64,000 bases of DNA from Conus ventricosus (taxonomy: Eukaryota > Mollusca > Gastropoda > Neogastropoda > Conidae), in the NCBI GenBank assembly GCA_018398815.1, contig CM031616.1, forward strand, positions 68,958,143 through 69,022,142. The letters run 5' to 3'. Numbering within the stretch: position 1 is the stretch's first letter; every line of letters starts with the position of its first letter. Below the pieces are notes generated by a model that was not told the DNA's origin, made no database searches, and worked only from the letters and a program-made list of their open reading frames with translations. Shown piece by piece: positions 36,138 to 50,500 of the stretch. The position numbers were made by a program, and so were the translations under genes.

Positions 36138-39100
36138 GTGTGGTGTGTGTGTGTGTGTGTGTGATGTGCCCGTACGTGTGTGTGGGTGTGTGTGCATTAC
36201 ATGAAAAAAGAAGACAGTGATTTAAACCGTCACTGAAACAATCATCAAATAAGCCCAAGGCATACAGGTTGAGCTGGAAATTTATTACCAGCTACTTTAT
36301 TCTTAAAATGTAAAGTTATAAATGAAATCATGAAAGGGGGTTTTATTCATTCATGATAACTAGTGCATATTGTTTAAATGAAAAAAACAGTACATGTGTT
36401 CAATGCCAGATTTTATTTGCTTCCTTGCAAAATTTTTTTCATGCCCTATTTTTTGAAAGTATGGTTACACTTAGTAACAGCATACATTTTTTACTCAAGT
36501 ACAAAAAGTGAAAAAAAATATCCCCTTGGGTATGTATTACAAAGTGAAAGTGTTACACGAGTCACAATTAAATGAATATTTCTAAAAAATTTTGTCTGAG
36601 AGTGTGCAACAGGGAGAGTTGAGAGACCAGACAGTTAGATGGAGAAAGGGAAATAAAAAACAAGGACAAAGGAGGGAGAACCAGGGAACTGCACAGCTAG
36701 AAAGAAGGGAATTATTACTCATTTAAAAACAACAACAAAAAAAAAAAAAAACAATTACAAAGAAAGAAAAAAGACTTCATGAAGTACAAACCAAAGTGTA
36801 GGGAAGGGTCCTCATGATCTCTGTATCTTATGACTTGTGTGAATCAATTCAATTTACTACCATGGCCATTTTATATCAAAAGCAGAAAGCAGCTACAGGC
36901 AATGGTAATGATATCAATACTAAGTAACAAACGCAGAACGAGGAATAACAGTTGGAGGGGAACAAAGGAAAATGAAAGGAAAAAATATTAGAAAATATCA
37001 ATGCAAAACACCCACCAAAAAGTGACATTAATAGCAATTCCAAGTTTGTTTGTTTTTGTTTTTTTTCGGGTTTGTACATGTGGAAACTGTGTTGCAGTGA
37101 ACACCAACCATGAAAGCCACTGCTGCACAGAGTCTGAGAAGATATGGCAGAAAGTTTTACGATACGGGTATGATGAATAGTTACACCATTAACTTTTTTT
37201 TTTTAAAAAAAAAACAGATAGATTGTCTTTTTGGTTTCTTTGAGGTCATGATCTGCCTTTGTTATTTTGTATACTTCTTTTCAAGTTAAATGCACATATA
37301 ATGCACACACATTCAGACATGAACAAGAGAAATGGTTGAATTTGTACATACCTGTATGGAATACCCCTTTAAGTTTATTAAAAAATTTGTTTTTTGGATT
37401 TGTGATTACTTGCCGAGTTTACTCTGCAGTCCCATAGAAATCATCCAAACACCTGACAATACAAGATACTAGAAAGATTATATGTTTTTGTTGTCAGTAT
37501 TTTGAAGATTCTGTAAAGTTACTCGGTTTTTTTTTTGGGTTTGTCTAAATTGTCATAGTTAGAGTTCAGATCACAAAGTGTTAATAATAAGATGTCCAAA
37601 TTATTCTGCCTTAGATCAAGGTGACATTATTGAGTTTATTTTGAGTAGGAACCTTTGAAATTTTGAGAAGTAATTTGTATGACTGATTATCCCTGGTAGT
37701 GGTACAAGCAAAAGGTGGTGATTTCAGTTGAGTTAGTTGGTATGGGTGCATATGGGTGGTTAATCGTTGTATTAAACACAATAATCGGTTTTACCTAAAT
37801 TTTTGAAACATGTTTTAGTGACTGATACGGGTAACAAGGAACCCAGTTCCAATATGGGCTATATTGTTGGTCAGAGGCAAAAGTTTCCAAAATGGCCGTC
37901 GCGCAGAAAATGATATCACATGCTCTTGTTCACTCTGCATACAAATGCCCTAAATAAATAGCTGTGACAATTTCAGCATGTGCCCAAAGGGACTGTGATT
38001 CATTCTGTGCAGGTCTTGCAAGTGGAAAAAGGTGGAGGTCAGCCAGCTGGTGTATCATGCTGTTCCTGGTTTCCAGGGCTGTCTGCCTTTACCTGATGTG
38101 TTGGAAGCCTATCAAACAGTACAAACAGGAGCATGGGCAGAAAGAGGGTCTACAAAGGTAAGTTGCCCCATTTGCTTGATGTGCCGTGGAAATTTACGAG
38201 TGAAGGAGCGTTAAGGGAAAATGGGGGACTAGGAGTAATAAATGCACATCCAGCTATGACAGGGGATGAAGTGGGAAGGGCTAGGATGGCACACGATATC
38301 AAAAAGGATGTACTCTAGTAAAGGGGGCCCCTTATCACAGGTTTCATGGTTAGATTTTAAATATCTCCTTAGTCAGCTTCTTGTTTGGGCCCTTTTGATT
38401 ACCAAGATAATGGGGAAAAAATTGAGAACAATGATATCGAAACTAAATCCTTGAGTCTAATATTTTGATTGTGTGTGTGTTTTGTTTTTAATTTTGAAAG
38501 TGTCTTGTTTTAAAGCCCGTGAGTCCATTCTATTCAGTAATTTATTATTGGCTTGTTTCTCTTGTGTTTAGGTGCCGCTTCTACTTTTAGGGAAATTTGA
38601 TAAGGCATCTTTGCAGGACTTACTCAGTTTGCTTCCAATATTATCTCCTACAACATCTTTTTGCTCTTCTCAGATACTCAGAAGTAAAAAGCTGCGTTTT
38701 GATATGACGGAAATATCCTTTGTTTTCCCCTTTCTTTTCTTTGCCATTGTGTACTCTAAAGGTTAGGTTACATGTACGGTAGTTATTCTCTTGGTCAATC
38801 AGCAAGAAAACTGTTTAGAGCTTAAGGTGAACTTTAAATGGACCTAATATGTTTCTTGCAAATTTTTTCCCCTTTATGGACCAAATGCAACTTTCTCCAA
38901 CAGGGAAATTCGGGTTTCATTGTACGGCAGCTTGTGAGGTGGTGCTTGGAATTCTGGGCCGAACATCCATGTTCCCTTCCTTCTTGTGGGGTTTACAAGA
39001 TCCCTGAACATTTTTCAGTCAGAAAAATCGTGGATTCCAGTGGCTGAATTTGGACTTGAACCCCCATGTGTACGTGTGTGTGTGTGTGTGTGTGTTGTGT

Positions 39101-41527
39101 ACTATTTTATTTGTAATTTTATAGGATTGTATTGACTTCTTCCCTAGTGTAGCAATGTACTTCCTGCTTTCTTTGTGTGTGTGGTGTGTTTCTTTTCTTT
39201 TTTTCTTTTTTTTTTCTTGTTTCGTCTCTTTGACCCAGTTGCTACTCTGAACCTTGAAGTTGCTCACTCCCTGAAAGACTGTTTTGGGGGGTTTTCTGTC
39301 TGTAAAAGTTTGAAAAACATTGTCAACAGTGAAAGGTTTTCTCCCCGCTCCCCTGTCCCCTTTTCACCCTTTGTCCTCTTTAAGAACTTTTGATAAAAAA
39401 ATAATTGGGTATTGGAATAAAAAAAAATAGAACCTAGTGTTCCCCTCCATATGTTTGCATCTTGGTGCTGTGATTCAGTTGAATGTCCTGATAAATTTTG
39501 TTTTCCAAATTCTCTTGCCTATATGTCAGCCTTGCATGCATGCGACTCGCACCTTTTTAGTGATTTTTCTTAAAGGTTGACTCTGTTGTGAGAAATTTGG
39601 GATTTTTCCCTCAGTTTCTTTCTCTTTGTGTGTGTGTTTGTAAAATTAAAAAAATGTTCAGTACTACGGGCTTAAGGACTTCATTGTATTACTATTAGGC
39701 CAGAGTAACTGGCAAGTAAATGTTTTACAACCAGAATCCAACTTTGAGCCAGGTTCATTCGGATATGAATCCTTATACGTTCTTTCCATGTAAGTAGCCA
39801 TTGCCTCGTGTTTGCTTGGTTGGGCATATTGTGCGTCAGGGGGTCTGGTTTTTCTCTGAACTTTCCTGAAGGGAACTCCCCCCTCGTGCAGATTGGGCTC
39901 TTCATACATTGAAAGAGTGGTGAAAGCAGCTTGGACACCTAACTGTAACGGTGTAAAAACAGAAGGTTCCGTACGGTCTTTCAGGTGTTTTAAAATGCTG
40001 TGAAATTGGGTTTTTTTTTAAAGGCTTTTTAAAGTACTTTAATCGCAGGCAGTCTTTGAAAAGTCAAAGGTCCTTTTAAATTGTTGCGGTTAGTTTAAAT
40101 CCTTTTAAATTGACCCAAAAAGGCTAAACAAAAAACAACAAAAAAACAGCTTAAAAGAAAACCCCCGAATTTAAAATTCCGTTGTCTTCGTTGATTTTGT
40201 AGTACCAAAAGGAATATCATCAGTCAAAAACCAGCCCACTTTTCCCGGGAAATGGGCAGTTTTTCCGTACGCGAGTTTTTAACGCGAGACTTAACATGCC
40301 CATCTTTTTCCGGCCCCAAAATTTTTTTAATTGGCCAAGAAAGAAACCAAAAAAAAGGGCTGGGAAGTGCCCTTTTTCAAGATCGGGGGGTTGCTTGGAC
40401 AGCAAAACCAAAGACTGGGGGGCAAAGTTATTGACAAACAAACATTTTGGCTCGTTGGCTTTTTTGTGAAAAACCCTAAAAAAAAAGTAAAAGGGGGAAT
40501 CCGTCTTGAAGCAACATGCCAAGCCTGAACTGCACAAAAGAGCAGAGAAACCCCCCGGGCAGAAAACCAAAGCACTGTGAAACCGATTTTTTAAACCAGC
40601 AGAAAGGGGAAAACCGCAGTGAAACTTGTAAATCGCCACCCTTCCCTTTTCCCCCCTTTGGCCTTAAACGCCCTGCCAACGGATACCAGCACCCAGTTAT
40701 TGCGCTTCTTTTTCCCCCCATTCCCCACCCGTGCGGGCCCCTCTTCCCCCCCTTCCCCCAACCCCATTTGCGGTTTTCTCTTTCCCCAAATTCCCCCACC
40801 CAGTGCTGCTTCTCCTTTCACCCATTCCCCACCCAGTCTGCTTCCTTCACCCATTCCCCCCCCAAATGCGTTTCCCCTTCACCCAAATTCCCCCACCCCA
40901 GTGCTGCTTCTCTTCACCCATTCCCCCCCCCATGCTGCTTCCCCCTTCACCCATTCCCCCACCCCTCCCCATCACTCCAAACTAAAAACTCTGGCCCTTT
41001 TCCCTTTCTGCTTGCCCCATTCATGCACTCAGTTGTTTTTGGTGAGCCTTCCCTCCTTTTTTCCCCCCCCCTCTACCCATTTTTTTGTGATTTAAAATAA
41101 AAAAGTACTGGGGAATCCCCCAGCTGTAGTTTATTTTCTTGGGGCCCACTTACTGACATACCCTGGTACCCAAGACTGTTGTGCAAGACTTGTGCAATTG
41201 AAAGTCCGGTTTTGGGGTTTTTACCCTCATTTAGGAAAAAAAGGTAGGTTTATTGTTTTTCTCCTTTAAAAACTTTTTTTTTTTTTTAAATTTTGTCCTT
41301 TAAAAAAAAAAATTATGGCCCTTTTAAAGGGTCCTTTTAAGGTCCTTTTTTTTGCAGTAAAGTCAAACAGGGGGAACCCAAAGGACAGTTTTTTTTAGAA
41401 AAGAAAGTATACTTTTTTTAATTGGACTGTTTTTGTGATTATCCAGACAAAGAAAAAAGGGGAACAATGTATATCAGCATCCTCTACCTCTACACATTTT
41501 CCTCTCCCCCCCCCCCTCCCCCCCCCC

Positions 41528-41558
<31 letters not shown>

Positions 41559-44500
41559 ACACAAAACACTCCCCCTCCAACACCACCCACCCCAAAGATG
41601 AAAACAGAAACTCGCACTTGAAAAAAACCCTGAAAACTAATTGTAGGCCTTTTTGAAAATTTTTTTAAAACCTTTTGCCAAAAACATAGTCATAATGCTT
41701 GCGATTTGGATGGAAAAGAAAAAATAATGATAATAAACTGTGTTTTCTTAAAAAAGCAAACCATCAAAAACAAAAATAACAAAAAAGAAAATTTAAATTG
41801 AAAAAATTTGAGATAAACATTTGAAAAGTGAGTAATTGCCACATAAATAGCATATCAAATAAAAGCCTACTTGAAACTTGAAAAATAATTGGGAAGGGGT
41901 TTTTGGCAACCTTCAACTCCCGTTTCTTATCAAACCTCAACACACCCCAAAATTTTCCAAAAATGTTTTTTTTACCAAACAGGGGAACACAAAAAAAACT
42001 GAAAGCCCCCACATCAGAAATTATTTTATACTCACCACGGGTTTGGATCAGACTTCAGCCTGCGTTTTCTGAAATTCCCCCTTTTTCCCCCTTTTGGGGG
42101 GAAAGTAGATGGCCATTTTCACACGCCACCTCCTCCTGAAGATACCCCTCTCCCCCAATTTTAAATTGAATGCAGGGCAGCCGGGAACAGCCTCCCAAAA
42201 ATGTCAACATCTTTTTAACCTTTCATAAATTTATATATGAAAATTGTGTGAAACCCCTTCATAAATTCATATAAAAATTTGTTTAACCCCCCATTTTCCT
42301 TAAATGCCACGTGCATGCAAAAAACCCCCCCCCCAAAAAAAAAAAAGGGCCCCTTTCCCGCCAGTGCTATAGAACTGCATCCACTCAAACCCCTTTGCCA
42401 CCCCCCCCTTTTCCCGCCCCCCTTTTGCCTCCCCAGCTTGCCGCAAGTTTCCCTTCCATGCTGTTCATCTCAAATCCACACAGACCACGGGCCTATTTCT
42501 TTTTTTGGGGTGCATTTCACCATAACCCCACGGGTGATCCACACAGACCACGGGCCTTTTTGTCTTCTTTTTGTCATACCACATGTAAACGGGTGGCCAC
42601 ACAACCACAGGCCGTTGTCTTCTGTTTGCCCGGGTCACCCATGTACACGGGTGACCCACACAGCCCCACAGACCTGTTGTCTTTCTGTTGCCCAGTCACC
42701 CCACATTACACTGGTGCCCCCACACAGACCACGGGCCTGTTGTCTTCTGTTGTGTAGTCACCACATGTACACTGGTGACCCCACACAGACCAAAAGGCCT
42801 GTTTGCCCTTGGGTTTTTGTTTTCAGTCCCCTCAAACACACGGTAAACCCACAGACCAAAAACCCCCTGTTGTCAGTCACCAATGTACACTGGTGAATCC
42901 ACACGGGCCTGTTGTCTTGTTTGTGTCAGTCCCCTCATACCCCCGGGCTGGCCCCACAGGGTTTTTGGAAAAAGGGGTGAAAAAATTTAAATCCCCTTGG
43001 CCTGTTTTTTCTCCCCTTTTCCCAAAGGCTTTGGAAACTTCACACAATGTGATTAGAAACACTGAGGGGTGGAACCCTTTTAAAATTTTGTACAAAGCCA
43101 AGCCCTTTGGGTAAAACCCTGGGAAACACTATTTTAAGAGGGGAAAAGGAAAACCCAACAAATTTTTGGGGTTGGGGGAAACCAAACCACACTATTGACC
43201 CAAACAGTTTTTTTCCGGGCAGACACTTGAAGGTTAATTGTTTTAAAAATCAACAGAATTTTTTTCCCTTTTACATGTAAAGTTTTTTAAAACTTTTTTT
43301 TCCTCCCAAGTTTAATTGATATTGCTGAGGGTTTTGGGACGGGCTATAATAAAACAGAATAAAAATATTTTCTTACCCAAGAACATTTTTACAAAAAAAA
43401 TTCATTTTGTAAAAAGAAAAATGCAACTTGGGTAACCAACCAGGTGTACATTCCTAGCCAAGAAAATTTTTGGGGCTTCGCCCAAAATTTGAAAAACACC
43501 AGCCCTGAAAAAATGCCCCAAACTGTGGGGTTTTGGTGAGAGGGGACATTTTCTTACATCATTGGGGAATTTTATTTTAAATTGATTTGGGAGGAGAGCA
43601 AGGAAAATTCCTCAAGTCAAAAACCCAATAATATAGGAAAAGAAGGTTTTACAAAATTTTAGAAAAAAAAAAAATACCCAAAAAAGAAAAGAAAAAAGGA
43701 AAGGGAAAATTTGACCTTTGATTTTGGAACACAAACACAAAAAAATAGCAACCACAAGGGACAAAATTAAAAGGCCAACCAAAATATTAAAATATAAAAT
43801 TCACCCTAGAAAAATGGGGGAACCAGTCGAAAAAATGCAGCTTCGGGACAAAGTTTAAACCGAAGAAAGGAAAACCTGCAGTTAAACCCTTTCGTTTGGT
43901 AAATTTCCTACCAATTAAAATGTAAACAGTCTTTATAAAGGACTCTGCCAGTAAGAACAATACACAAACTCTAGTACCCCAGTCAAAAACGAGTCGGTGC
44001 TAAAAAACATCCCAACTCACCCCGGTGTGAACCATTTTTGGGTTTTTTTTCATCGCCGCAACAACTGTCCATTTTGGGCCCAAGGTGGGATTTTCCGCCT
44101 GAATCCCCTTTTTGGGGTTTTGTTCAAAAGGTGGAAAGAAAAAACTCTCCCATTTGGGCCTTTCATCACCCCCCCATTTCCATCCTGTGTTGAGGCTTCC
44201 CAAACCCAGTGAAGAGGTTGACAATGGATTTCCTCCCAATCACCCCCCTTTTTTCCACCCCCAGCCCTGTTTCCCAAACGGGTTCATTTTTTGGTCAAAC
44301 CTGTTTTCAACAAAAGGCAAAATTTCAAATTTGGGATTTTAGGCCCCATTTGAGTCCCTAGCTTTATGCCTTTTTGACACAAAGCGAATGTAAAACAAGA
44401 CCCCCCAAAAAAATTTTCCAAAATTTTTTTACTTGACAATCACTTTGCTTTAGGGATTTTTTTTAACATCCCCAATAAATGGTAAACCCAATCCCACACA

Positions 44501-47500
44501 CCACACACACCCACACAAACACACACCCCCACACACCCACACACACCCCAACACACCCCAAAAAGAACATGTTCCTTTAAAAGTGTATTTTTTTCCCCTC
44601 ATTTAAAAACTGAAACTGATTGTTCCAACTTTTCCTTACCTATTTTAAAGTATCAAACTGATTGTTCCAAAAATTCCTTACCTTTTTTTGATGCACATTT
44701 GGCGTGCAAGATTTAAATTTAAACACAGTTTTTTAGGGTTTTTGCATTTTAAACTTTTTGCGACTTTTCCACACACCCAAAGGGTAATTTTTTGACAGGG
44801 GGCTCTCCCTCCCTGATGTATTTTTCTTTTTGTTTTATGTCATCAGTGACAATGGACCAATTTAAAAAGGGCCACCTCATGCGGGAAAAAGGGAAATTTT
44901 CTCCGGGACCCTCTTTTTCCACTCGGGGCACGGTTTCCCCCCTCATTCTCTCAAATGACAATGCCCTTCAAGATCAAAGAAAACTTAAAAAAAAAAAGGG
45001 TACAAAACAATAACAAAAACGATGAAGTCAGGGAGAAACTAAATTTATGCACAGTGGAACTCGAAACCTGCAGAAGGTGAAGATACTTTTCCTTCCATAC
45101 TTAGGAAAAAAGGGTTTATTTTTTAAAATGCTTTGTCTGCAAATGTTTGGCAAGAAAAAGAGCATCACTCTTTCCAAACCTTTTAAAAAAAAAAAAAGAT
45201 AACTTGGGTGCCTTCACCAAAGGAACAAAAAAGATTTTAAAATGATTTTTACCTTTAGTTTAAATTTAAAAGGGAATCCGTACAAAGGGAAAACTTACCT
45301 GAACAACTTCCCAAAATCAAAAACCCTTTGTTGATGCGGCTTTCAAAGGTTTTGGGAACCAAACCAAAATTTTGGCCAGGCCCGGGACTGCCCATTTTCT
45401 TCCATCCCCTTTCCAGCTAAACATCCCCCCCCCCACTTCTTTCAAGCTGTAAATAATTTTGGCTTGTACTTCCAACCAACTTTTAAAAATGTGGGTTTGA
45501 AGGTTTTTCTGCTGTGGCTGAAAAAGTTTTGTCTGCATCCTGGCCAAAATTTAGCAGTCCCCCAAGCAAAAGTTTTGGTCACAGGGCCCCCTGAAAACAA
45601 ATCCATGAAGACAGCGGGAGTTTTCCAAAACCCGGCATTTCGCCGTTGAGGGGTTTTGGCCTTTCACCACTCCCTTTCCCTACTGCAACTTCACTTTTTT
45701 GCAGTGACAGTGAGCAGGGTCCCAATTTTTCCCCCAAGTTTCTGGCTTGCCCCTGGACGGGCAGCACAGGAGAAACCACCTTAAAACAGTTCAAGGAGGA
45801 AACGGGAAAACCAGGTACATCCCTCTCCCAAAAGCTGGCCAAATGGACGGGCCCGGGCGAACGGTCAAAAATTGGTTTTTTCTGTCATCCTGGGGAAAAA
45901 AATCATACAACTGGGGAGTGGGGAATGGACAGACGAAAAGGAGAATAAAAGGATAAGTGTACAATTTCGATTAGTAAACAGGGGGAAAAAATTCCTAATG
46001 CAATTGAATGTAAAAAAAAAAAGTGGCAAAGGGGGGGAGTAAACGAAAGTTTTCCCTTTTAACAGTTTTTCCCCTAAAATTGCCCCAACAGCAGCGGGGA
46101 AAAGTATTTGTACCTTAAGGTTCAACTCTTGTTATGAAAACAGCTTTTAAATTTTTATTGGGGAAACTACTTTGTACTCTACTGACCTACACTAACTTTT
46201 GTGGCATGGGGCTTCGCTCCCGTGGGGCAAAGTCCAGGTCAGAAAACCAAAATCGGAGTCACAAACCATACTCGAAGGGTCCCTCTCATCCACATCATGG
46301 ACCCGGGGTGGAGGTGCAGTCTAAAAAAGAAAATTTGGCCCGGGCTGGAGCTTTTCCAGGGGAGCCGGGAAATGAACCCCTGACAGTAACAGCTGAAAGA
46401 AAAACCCCACTGGGCTTTCGTGCCACAAAATTGGGGTTTAACCCCCAAAAACCCTGGGGGGGGGGGGGGGGGGGGGGGAAAAAAAAAAAAATGGGGCCCA
46501 AACAAAACCGACATTTGGGAAACCCCCCAAATTTTTTTCTACCACATCACAATGAATTACGAATTTTGGGGTTCCCGTTGCTAAGTCTGAAAGCAAAATG
46601 AAAAAACATAAATTTTAAATTTTTGGGACAGGAAAAAAACATGTTGCTACAGCCATATGAATTATATAATTAATTTCATTTATACCTAAAATCAGTTTAA
46701 AACATCCAGGTTTTTAATTTTTCTGGGAAATGCAAAACAAAATGACTCCTGGGTGCATTTTTACATTGACTCAAGTTTACCCCCGTTTTTGAGCGTGTCA
46801 AGCCTGTATCCCTGTAATAGTCATACCCCAAGTGCAAGGAGGTAAAGCTTGTGTTTTTTAAAATTTTCTAGTTGGGCTAAATGCTTCTGTAAACCTTTTT
46901 CACCCACCTGTTAGGAAATTTAACATTCCGCTATCTGCATAACTCATTTGGGAAACCCCCTTTCCATTTTTTAAAATATTCCCTCTCCCCCCCCCATCTC
47001 TAGCCCTCTTCCCCCCATTTAAAAAACACACACACACACTGGTTTATAAACGGGGCCTGTTTTTAATTTGGGAAAAACAACTCACCTTTGCTGCGTTTTA
47101 AAGTGGTCTTTTTCTGAAGGGACCCCGTGCGTGACATCAGTGGACTTTTTTTTAGGATGCAGCACCATGTCAACCGGGGGCAGCAAGTGGGGGAAAGGGC
47201 ATGCACCCAAAACCCCAAGTTCCCGCATGGTCCCCCGGGGTCTGGCACATCCTCCCCATGCACATCGAGTCACCAGGGTCTTCCATTTTCCCCGACTCGG
47301 GTCTTGTAAAACCATCTTTGCACGTTTCATTTTTCCCCAAGCTCTGACCTTAAAAGATAGGGAAAGCAAAAAAAAATATGCAAAGAATTTTTTTTTTTTT
47401 ATCAAATCTGGTTTAAATTTTTTTGCACAATTAGCTACAAAACATATAAAATGTAAACATGAAAAAGCAAGGGATATAAATACAGAGAAAAAAGACACAA

Positions 47501-50500
47501 AAGCATAACTCCCTACATAAAATAATTTAAAAAAAAAGAAAAAATCCAAAAAACACAAAACACACACACACAACACACCCACCAACCCCCAAACCACATG
47601 ACAAGTATCGTTCCCCATTCTCTAACCCCCCCAAAAACCCCCACCCCACCCGGTAAACAGAAATGCATAATTTTCTGTCCTTTATAAATCATTCAAAAGC
47701 AGCAGCAAAAAAAAGTTTTTACATTTGAAAAAGTCAGTCCCCCCCGAAAATTTTTTCCCGTCCCCCTGTGATCCACACAAAACATTTTCCAAACCGAAAA
47801 AGAAAACAATCTTGATCCCAAAATTTTGGCCCCCCCCATTTACAAATGCTTTATTTCTGGGCCCTTCTGTTCCCCGGATTTTTAACAACGCCAACAAAGT
47901 TTAGGAAAAGGTTTTACATTCCCGTCTTTTACATAAGACAGAAAAAATTTTTCTACCAAAAAAATTTGGGCCAAAAATCAGTCGAACATACATTTTTTAT
48001 TCCAAAAAATTTTTTTTTTTTATAATGTATATGCGTCAACACCATTTGAAAAAAAAAAAAAATTACAAAAAAAAATTCTCAACCAAAACCCCTCAATAAA
48101 CTTACAACTGCCCACCACCATGTTTTTTTGGGTGCAAAAAAAAAAGTAAAATATTTTTTTGCTCATTTTTTCAATTTATTTTTCATTTTTTTTTTCCCCC
48201 CCAATTTGCCTTGTGGAATTCCCGTAAAAAGTTTTAAAAAAAAAAATATCCGTTTTTAATCCCAAAAAGTGTGTTGGTTGTGTGTTTTTGTGGTGTGTGT
48301 GTGTTGTGTGTTTGAGTTTGGGGGGGTAATATACCAACCACACACACACACACCCACACACCCCACACACACACACACACACAAGTTAATGACAAATTGG
48401 GGCTGACAAAGTGGGGGCTTGTAAAGGTCACCACGTCGATCGGGAAGCAAAATCAAAAGTTAGATTAAACCCGCGTACTTTTGCGTTTCCTTATCCGGCC
48501 CTTTTTGTCCGGTTGATCCTGGGGGACGCCCCCATGGGCTTGCAGCCGCATTTTTTCTTTTTCAAGCAGCCGCGCATTTGGGCCCCTTTATAAAATAGGA
48601 ATTGGGATCTTTTTTTCAAGCCTGCGCTTGGGGCGGAATTTCCCAAACCCCTTTCAAACAGGGGCGCCGGAAAACCCCTTCAAAATCGCTGGGCTTTAAA
48701 TGCAAACCACAGATTACGTCGTTTTTCTTCGGGCCGCGAAATTCTTTTTGAGATAACATTTACAAAAGAAACCCACGATCGTTTGAAGATGATTTCAGTT
48801 GGAAAGCCCTGTTGCTGATTCCCCTTTTTACAAATAGAATTGGGAATTTCAAAAACCCAAACCCTTACGCATAGCGACCCATTTTTCTTGCCGGGGCTCA
48901 GTGCTTGGCAACCGCAAGGGTGGCGCATCTCCTCTTCTCCTTTCCGACAAAACACTGCCTCAAATTTTTGTAACTTTTTGGTTTTTTTTGCCCCCTTGCT
49001 TTCTCGGAAAAGCGAAAGTAGACCTTGCGAAGGGAATTGGTGACACACAAGTTTTTTTGTGCAAACCCTGAAAGTTACATCCAAGGAAATGTCTTAGAAC
49101 CAGCTAAAACGTTTTTTTAAAAAAAAAAAGGGGGGGGGGTTTCCTTTTAAAAAATAAAAAAGGCCCGGAAACTTTTTGGGAAACCCTTTTAAGGGAAAAG
49201 TTTCCTTCTCCCAAATTTGGGTCAAATGAAAAGGGGAAAATTGAGGGGCATACAAGTTTTTTAGTTTTTTTCAAAAAATAAAAAGGGGAAAGTCAAATGA
49301 ATTTCCATGCACCCCGCCCCCAAACACCCTATTTAACCGGCACATGCAAAACAACACACACACAAAACACACACAACACACACACACTCGCACAAAACCC
49401 AAAACAAAACCAAAACCACCAAAAAATTTACAAAACATACACCCATCTCTCACACACAACCCCACAAAAAACACAAGCCTGAAAGCACACACACCCACAA
49501 AACACACACACACACACACACCACACACACACACAACACACAAAACACACACACCACACACACACACAACACACACACACAGCCCCAGCTTTTTTCCATT
49601 TCACTAGGGGGTTTTTTCCGTGTTTTTCGTTTAAAAGCAATTCCCCATTTCCCCCTCTTCCAAAACATTGTTTTTTGGGGAAAAAATTTTTTTCATTTTA
49701 GAAAACAAATTTAGATTGGGCCCCACTTCTCTGCCCTTTTAGGTGTCCGGGTTGGTAGGTTTTTTTTTGAAAGTGTGGCTGTGTGTGTTGTGTATGGTGG
49801 GGGTGGTGGTTTAATGTGTGTGTGTTGTTTGTTTTCTGTGTGTGTCCCGTGGTTGTGGTTTTTACCCTTTGGGACTTCACATGCTTGCCATATATAAACA
49901 ACACCCAATTTTGGGCAGTTGGGAGGGGGGGGGAAATGTTTTTTGGGAAACAGGTCCCTGTCTGTGAAAACAACAGCTCAGTAGAAGTGTGAGTGTGTCC
50001 CGGTTTAGCCAAATGATTTTAAAACGCGCTGGGACTTGGGGGGAAGTATTTTAACCGCACAAGAGCAGTGACCCGGCCCCCTCAAATTTTTTTGCAAACC
50101 CCTGGTTTTTCTGGAATTTGGGCTGAGCATGTCCATCATTCGTTTTGCCAGTGTTGTGGGCCAGGTCAATTTTGGCTTTTTTTATCCAGAGCCCCGGCGG
50201 GTTGTCCCACCGCAAATTCCCCGGCTCCAGCATCGGGGAAAAGGGGAAAAGTCAGAGCTTCCCATCCCACCCGCTTTGGCGAAAAATTTTTATGCTCAAA
50301 TGCATGTTCTGCTTTTCATAAAGAAATTTTGCTTGCGAAAAAAAAAATTAATTTATTTTACAAGGGGTTTTCCACATGTTCCCCAAAAAGCCCGTTTGTT
50401 TAAAATACTTTAAAAAAAAACTTTCCGCAAACTTCTTCCACCACTGTCATTTTGAAATGACCTCCCGGGCAAATTAAACCAAGGCAGAATAGAAAAAATA

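Noticed and set aside
37964..38160. Exon-like stretch ending in TCTACAAAG|GTAAGT
   Set aside because: A good donor, but no matching acceptor, no family motif, and it does not supply the missing kinesin segment.
40516..41100. 194-codon ORF in C-rich DNA
   Set aside because: Pro/Phe/Ser-rich translation of a pyrimidine tandem repeat in the low-quality segment; both neighbouring frames are open too.
45646..45948. ORF with [19 protein letters not shown]
   Set aside because: Looked protein-like, but I could link it to no family and it sits in corrupted sequence.
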